NCBI GenBank assembly: GCA_023101885.1
Contig: JALPQD010000006.1
Span: 13,067,585 to 13,131,584, forward strand
Direction: 5' to 3'
DNA from: Typhlomys cinereus
Lineage: Eukaryota; Chordata; Mammalia; Rodentia; Platacanthomyidae
Length of the DNA stretch: 64,000 nucleotides
Made by a program: the position numbers and the translations under genes. The notes under the pieces were generated by a model. That model searched no databases. It was not told the origin of the DNA and worked only from the letters and a program-made list of their open reading frames with translations. Shown in pieces: positions 59,364-64,000 of the stretch. Positions within the stretch are counted from its first letter, which is position 1; each line of letters starts with the position of its first letter.

Positions 59364-59837
59364 AGGCAGAATAATGAGTAACCCACAAAGTATATCCATG
59401 TCCCAATTCCCAGAACTGGAGGATGTTACCTTACATGGCCTTAGATGGGTCTTATGAATATGATTAGTCCAATACTATTAAGAGGGGTAGATTATCCTGG
59501 ATTTCCTAGGTATGCTCTAAATATAATCACAAGGCTCTTTATAAGAAGGAGGTAGGAGGATCAGTCAGTTGGAAATAAGAAATAAGAGCTTGGAGCTACT
59601 TAAGAAAAGGTTCATGAGCCAAGGAGTAAGTATAGAGATTTTCAGAAGACAGAAAAGGCAAGGATGTGGGTTGTCTCCTAGAGTTTCCTAAAAGAATGAG
59701 CTCTAGCAAGAGCATGACTTTAGTGCAGTAAAACTGAGTTCAGACTCCTGCCTTCAGAATTGTAAGAGAAAAAATATGCATGGTATTGAAGTATCAAGCT
59801 TGTGGCAATTTATTATAAAAGTCATAAGAAATTAATA
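59364..59837 (+). repeat. Nearly complete old mammal-wide interspersed repeat
   Basis: 'gtaggcagaataatgagtaa', 'gatgttaccttacatggcct', 'gattatcctggatttcctag', 'aatcacaaggctctttataa', 'gaaggaggtaggaggatcag', 'ttgtaagagaaaaaatatgc' and 'agcttgtggcaatttattat' follow, in order, an old repeat familiar from many mammals. I cannot fix its RepeatMasker name without a search. Confidence 0.75.
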
Positions 59838-60434
59838 GAGGCACGATCAACTTCTTTGATCTGGATACTATCTTTCAACACAGCTGAGATATTCTTTAGT
59901 CTTTTTTTAAATTTAAATTCATTTTAGCAGATACATTATCTTATTGGTTCAAACTGGGCTTGTACTACATGAAACCTTGTCAACCTTCAGAAAAACCATG
60001 CCTGATGGGTAAACCATGGGAGAGCCTTTCCTTTTGTACTAAGAACTTTCTTCTAGGTCTCAAAGAAGCAATGTACCTAGAGAATTAATGGATCTTCAGC
60101 TAGCATCTCATAATGCTTGCCCATGTCCAGTCTTAAGTCTTATAGCTGATATTCATTTATGGGATGGTGATTAAAGTTAATCTATAATAGTGGATCTAGT
60201 TAGAAGGAAAATCAAGGATTTCTGTATTTAATTCTTGAGGGACAAAATATCTTAGTACTGAAGTGCTTTATACTAACCTCCCATTCCCTATTTGTTCTAC
60301 TGCTTCCCAATGTAGGTTAGAAAAGAAGAAATAAAGAGCTTCAGGTAGCATTTCTAATGCAAGCTTCCTTCAGAAAACTTCTCTTGCCTTAATGTGTCCT
60401 TGCCATTAGTCAATAATCTGTAAGACAATCTCCT
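59838..60434. other. Unique non-coding DNA
   Basis: No gene. A faint L2-like stretch lies at about 60340-60405. Confidence 0.5.
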
Positions 60435-60600
60435 GAAAGGGCGTTCCTTAGATTTGTAGTCTCGGAGTGGCCTAGAAACTTTCTAGAAATGTAAATTCCC
60501 TGGCCTTCTTCCAGACTTACTGAGTCAGGTATTCAGAAGTAGATGTCTAAGTGTCTATACTTTAGCAAGCCCTTTAGGGTTCAGTTGAGAACTACTGCGA
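60435..60600 (+). repeat. MER5A-like DNA transposon remnant (hAT-Charlie)
   Basis: 'tttctagaaatgtaaattcc', 'cagacttactgagtcaggta', 'actttagcaagccctttagg' and 'gttcagttgagaactactg' match MER5A in order, including the terminal 'gagaaccactg' motif. Confidence 0.8.
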
Positions 60601-60751
60601 GTAGCTAAATCTGTGAAGCTTAGCAAGATTAGAAACACATATTGGATTATGAGATCATTTACTAGCCTGGGCAGAACCAGTGGGTCTTACTTTTTTTTCT
60701 GTGACTATTTGTAATGTCTCCTCATATATAAGATTGAAACAATAGAAATAA

Positions 60752-61044
60752 GAGGTTTAGAGACTGATTGAGATGGTTCAAAGTACTTGCTCTTCAAGCA
60801 AAAGGAACAGAATGTGAATTACCCAAGTTCCATGCAAAATGTTGGGTATATATGGCAGCCAGCCTGTAATTCTAGCTTTAGAAGACAGTGACAAAGAAAC
60901 CCCAAATCAATCTGGATTGTCAAACAGGCCTTTTTGGTGAACTCTGGATTTGATTAGAAATCCTGCCTCAAAAGGCTTTGGAATTGTCTTACGCGTGTAT
61001 GTGCGCGCGCGTGTATGCATGTGCACACATGCACACACACACAC
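60752..61044 (+). repeat. Long-body SINE, full type, with Z-DNA-prone tail
   Basis: 'agaggtttagagactgattg' head, 'ccagcctgtaattctagctt' body, 'ggcctttttggtgaactctg', 'aaatcctgcctcaaaaggct' and a tail of 54 perfectly alternating purine-pyrimidine bases (60991-61044). Confidence 0.8.
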
Positions 61045-62029
61045 CACAAGTGAATTGACATGTATACATCAAATAAGCATGGAAATGGAAAAATAAAAAC
61101 AATTCTATTTATGTAAAAGTCCTTAATAAAATCATAAAGATTAGAAACACTCCAGGACAATGTATTATGATAGAAATAACAGTTTGGGGGTACAGATCAA
61201 GGTATCAAGGACATCTTTATATTTCATATCAACTGAAGCTCTAAGAAACCCCAAATATCCAGTCCCTCAAGTCACAGTGAGGGTTGGATGTTTGCAGATG
61301 TTTAAAGATGTGATGTTAAGTGAAAAAGCCCTTGACAATATTAGTCTCTAGAACCAAGTGCTTAATTTCATGATATGAAACTCTCCCTATTTACTGAGTT
61401 GCAGAATTTAACAAGTTTGACTTCTGTGCTGACAACAAAAGTCTGTGCCTTGTGGGATTCCCACCCACCATTCTTTATTAGTTTCTAGGGGCACTTCAGT
61501 AAAGTCATTCAGGATCATTTTCAAACTGTATTTTTGAAGATGTAATATGCTCCAAGATTATCAACTGATCATATTCACATAATTTTCAATGGCAAAGGCA
61601 TGAATTCTAGTTACTCAGGAAAAATGGCTCATATCAGGGTTGAGATCCTTTCTAGATACAAAAGTCCACATTCTTCATAGGTCGAAAGAATGAATATAAC
61701 CAAATTAGACATAATACTGACTTTCATGGAAAATCGTCAGGATTTTATTCAGTCTCTGAGTAATGAAAATTCAGTGTTTACCAAGGGGTAAGTGCAAAAA
61801 AAACCCTTCATACAAGATAGCTAACAGTCTCTTTTTCTTTTTTCATGGAATTGCAGCTTGCATTCCCTCTGGCCTGAGGGCATATCCTTCCTCTGAAAAG
61901 TACTAACTACACATCAAGTTTTGGTAACTTTTCTGTGCCTTGCAGGATGGTTGTGGTATGGCAAAGGTTCAGTTTGTGTCCCTGTTTTCGCTAAGTCAGT
62001 TACACATGTGAGTCAGTAGAAACAGCTGT
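61045..62029. other. Unique non-coding DNA
   Basis: No gene or named repeat recognised. Confidence 0.5.
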
Positions 62030-62200
62030 ACTGCTTATGAGCACCGTGTCCTTAAGCAAGTCTTCTGCCCTTTTAAACTTCACAAATTTTTTAATTTGTA
62101 AAATGCATAAAACATGTACTTTGTCGATCTTACAAGTTGTTCTAAGAATTAAAATGGACAATGTATCCAAAATGCTTTGTAAACTCAGGATCCTGTTAGC
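62030..62200 (+). repeat. MIR SINE, plus strand
   Basis: 'ccttaagcaagtcttctgcc', 'ttttaatttgtaaaatgcat', 'tacaagttgttctaagaatt' and 'ccaaaatgctttgtaaactc' follow the MIR core and 3' part. Confidence 0.7.
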
Positions 62201-63611
62201 TTGGTGTTGATACTTAAATTACTTATTCTTCAGCAGGTATATATAAATACACTGGGAGTGGTAGATGGCTTGCATATGTTTAGACATGTTAAGTTTCATG
62301 CAAATCTATAGTTTTTCTCTGAACATACATGTCTCTTTGCCAGGTTATAACTAAGGTAATAATTAAGGATATTACTTCTGGTAGGTCCCACCGTTATCTC
62401 TCATTTGATCATGATTAGTTGCACATTAAATGGACAGTGATGTGGAACTTACTACAGTTCCATTTCAACTAATTTGATTTTGAACATATTGTACAACAAG
62501 AATAAATTCAGTATTACAAAATTGAAGAAAGCAAGGCATACAAAACTGGCACTGAGATGTTAAAAATAACTTCAAAGGCGATTCTTTAGTTTCTTAATAC
62601 CAAATATCTGTTTAGAAATGTTCATTAGCTCAACAAGTATTTCTGAAGGAAATTTTGTAGCAAAGGTACTACTGGATGAACATTTAAAAAAATAGGTGCA
62701 TTCTGCCACAAAGCAAATGATTGCTGCTTGAAATGGCCAAACAGCTAAATGAATCTGAGAATTGAGTTCAGAGCAAGTGTTCATGCCACCCTGGGATTTA
62801 GGTAGCTATATAAGTATGTGGCATCCATTGAATGAGCCCTGTCAGTGGAAGGAAAATTACAGTATGTTTTGTTGCAAATCATGAATGCACCTGTGCAAAT
62901 AATATGTGACTAGTCTTGCGTTGTTATTTAAATGTCTTTGCGTTCAATTCTACCTTCTTGGCTATATGATCTTAACTAGAAGAAGCCCTGACTCACGCTT
63001 CTCTGAATTTCCCTCTGTCTCCAATATAGTGGTTTATACACAGCATTTCCTTCCAAACTATCTGCTGTTTAATTGGATTCGTTTCTTATTGGCTTTTCTT
63101 GGGGGCAATTAATGCACATAAAGTGTCCATAGATAAATGCATCATTATCACTGGGGTGAAAGTTGCAATTCTTAATTTTTTTAAAATTATGCATCGGGCC
63201 ACTTATTTTTCCCATGTGACATTTAACCTAACTAATTATAGAAGTGAATGGAAAACACGATTCTCTTTTAAAATGCTCATTTTGTGTGTAACATTTTTAG
63301 GAATTCAGATAATGTGTCAAGTAGAGTCGCTCTGCACAGTGATGTTGACCGTGAGGCTCTATGTACTACAATTCTGATTGAAAATATTTTAAGCAAAAGT
63401 AGGCTATTTGTAAAATTATATAAACATAAATATGCACTCTCTCACAGACAGACATTTGTACATCTTCAAGCTTAAATGCAAGGAAAAGATATATTCTTTT
63501 GTTCTGGTGGAATACAAATGATGAAGATTAATAAATGAATAAATAAAACACTAGGTAGCCAAATCAATGTCTGCTCAATTCTGGTCAAGGAGGTGAAGGG
63601 AGGTTTTCCTT
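62201..63611. other. Unique AT-rich non-coding DNA
   Basis: No gene supported. Confidence 0.5.
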
Positions 63612-63860
63612 TTAGTCAGAGAATGTAGTGGATGAAAGGGACGAGAATAGCTGGGGGGATTTCCTGAGGCCATTGCAGACCAGCACACAGTTAAGAGGCT
63701 CATTTTCATGAGACTTTTGGTTGCATTTGTCACACTTGCTCTGATCCCCTAGAGCATTAAGCGCCATATCACAGCACTGCAAGAACAGGGTGATGTAAAC
63801 TGGTTCCATTTCTTTCAGATCCAAATGTCCTGGAGACCATAGACATTCTAAACTGTATTT
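63612..63860. other. Unique block with a 70-codon minus-strand frame, not called
   Basis: The frame at 63612-63824 (minus) encodes a Cys-rich stretch (CDKCNQ, LNCVLVC) with no family I recognise. A fair 3' splice-like sequence 'ttccatttctttcag' occurs on the opposite strand near 63805-63819. Not enough for a gene call. Confidence 0.2.
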
Positions 63861-63902
63861 CTCTCTCTCTCTTTTTGTGTATGTGTATGCTTGTGTGTGT
63901 TT
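63861..63902 (+). repeat. Short (CT)n and (TG)n patch
   Basis: Six to seven CT units followed by TG/TA units. Confidence 0.8.
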
Positions 63903-64000
63903 TCCTTTCCTTAACCCACATATATTCCATCAAATATAACTAAGAGTAAAGAACTTTTCATTCTCCATAAAAACATAAATTTCTTTTAGTTTAAAAATGA
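63903..64000. other. Window end, AT-rich, no feature
   Basis: Nothing recognised. Confidence 0.5.

Overview
The window looks like non-coding nuclear DNA from a rodent, most likely a muroid. The evidence is tRNA-headed SINEs of the rodent B2/B3/B4 type (A-box-like heads such as 'ggctggagagatggct', CA-rich tails), two weak 7SL/B1-like SINEs, many long CA/TG and GA microsatellites, and older mammal-wide repeats (MIR, L2-like, MER5A-like). Typical young Mus B1 copies were not seen, so the species may not be close to house mouse. This is a judgement from memory of repeat families, not a database result.

I find no supportable protein-coding gene. The longest open frame is 165 codons (11882-12379) and runs through a MIR and a TG microsatellite. 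Many other frames are translations of simple repeats. The window is best read as a gene desert or part of a large intron. No tRNA, rRNA, snRNA or CRISPR feature was recognised.

Layout: 1-10.1 kb is mostly unique sequence with two SINEs, an L2-like piece, a MIR and a CA repeat, plus an unusual 13-bp perfect inverted repeat near 6.9 kb. 10.11-10.66 kb is a 15-unit minisatellite of about 37 bp with a four-unit higher-order repeat. 10.7-26 kb is unique sequence with scattered MIRs and the best transcription-factor-like sites: an inverted octamer pair overlapping an AP-1 site (16.4 kb), a CTCF-like site (16.9 kb) and an RE1/NRSF-like site (18.26 kb). 26.15-38.25 kb is the repeat-rich part, with a three-SINE train and several further SINEs. 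38-50 kb is mostly unique and AT-rich. 50.7-54.2 kb holds three long polypurine (GA) tracts around unique, mildly CpG-enriched segments, a candidate regulatory or promoter-like block. 54.7-64 kb holds MIRs, an unidentified polyadenylated retroposon with an 11-bp target duplication, a SINE with a 17-bp perfect target duplication, a nearly complete old interspersed repeat and a MER5A-like element.

There are no genes here to act together. The functional candidates are regulatory sites only, all inferred from motif matches and unconfirmed by conservation or chromatin data. The best leads are the unidentified retroposon at 58.25-58.49 kb, a shared internal deletion in four SINE copies, the nested minisatellite, and the RE1-like and octamer/AP-1 sites.
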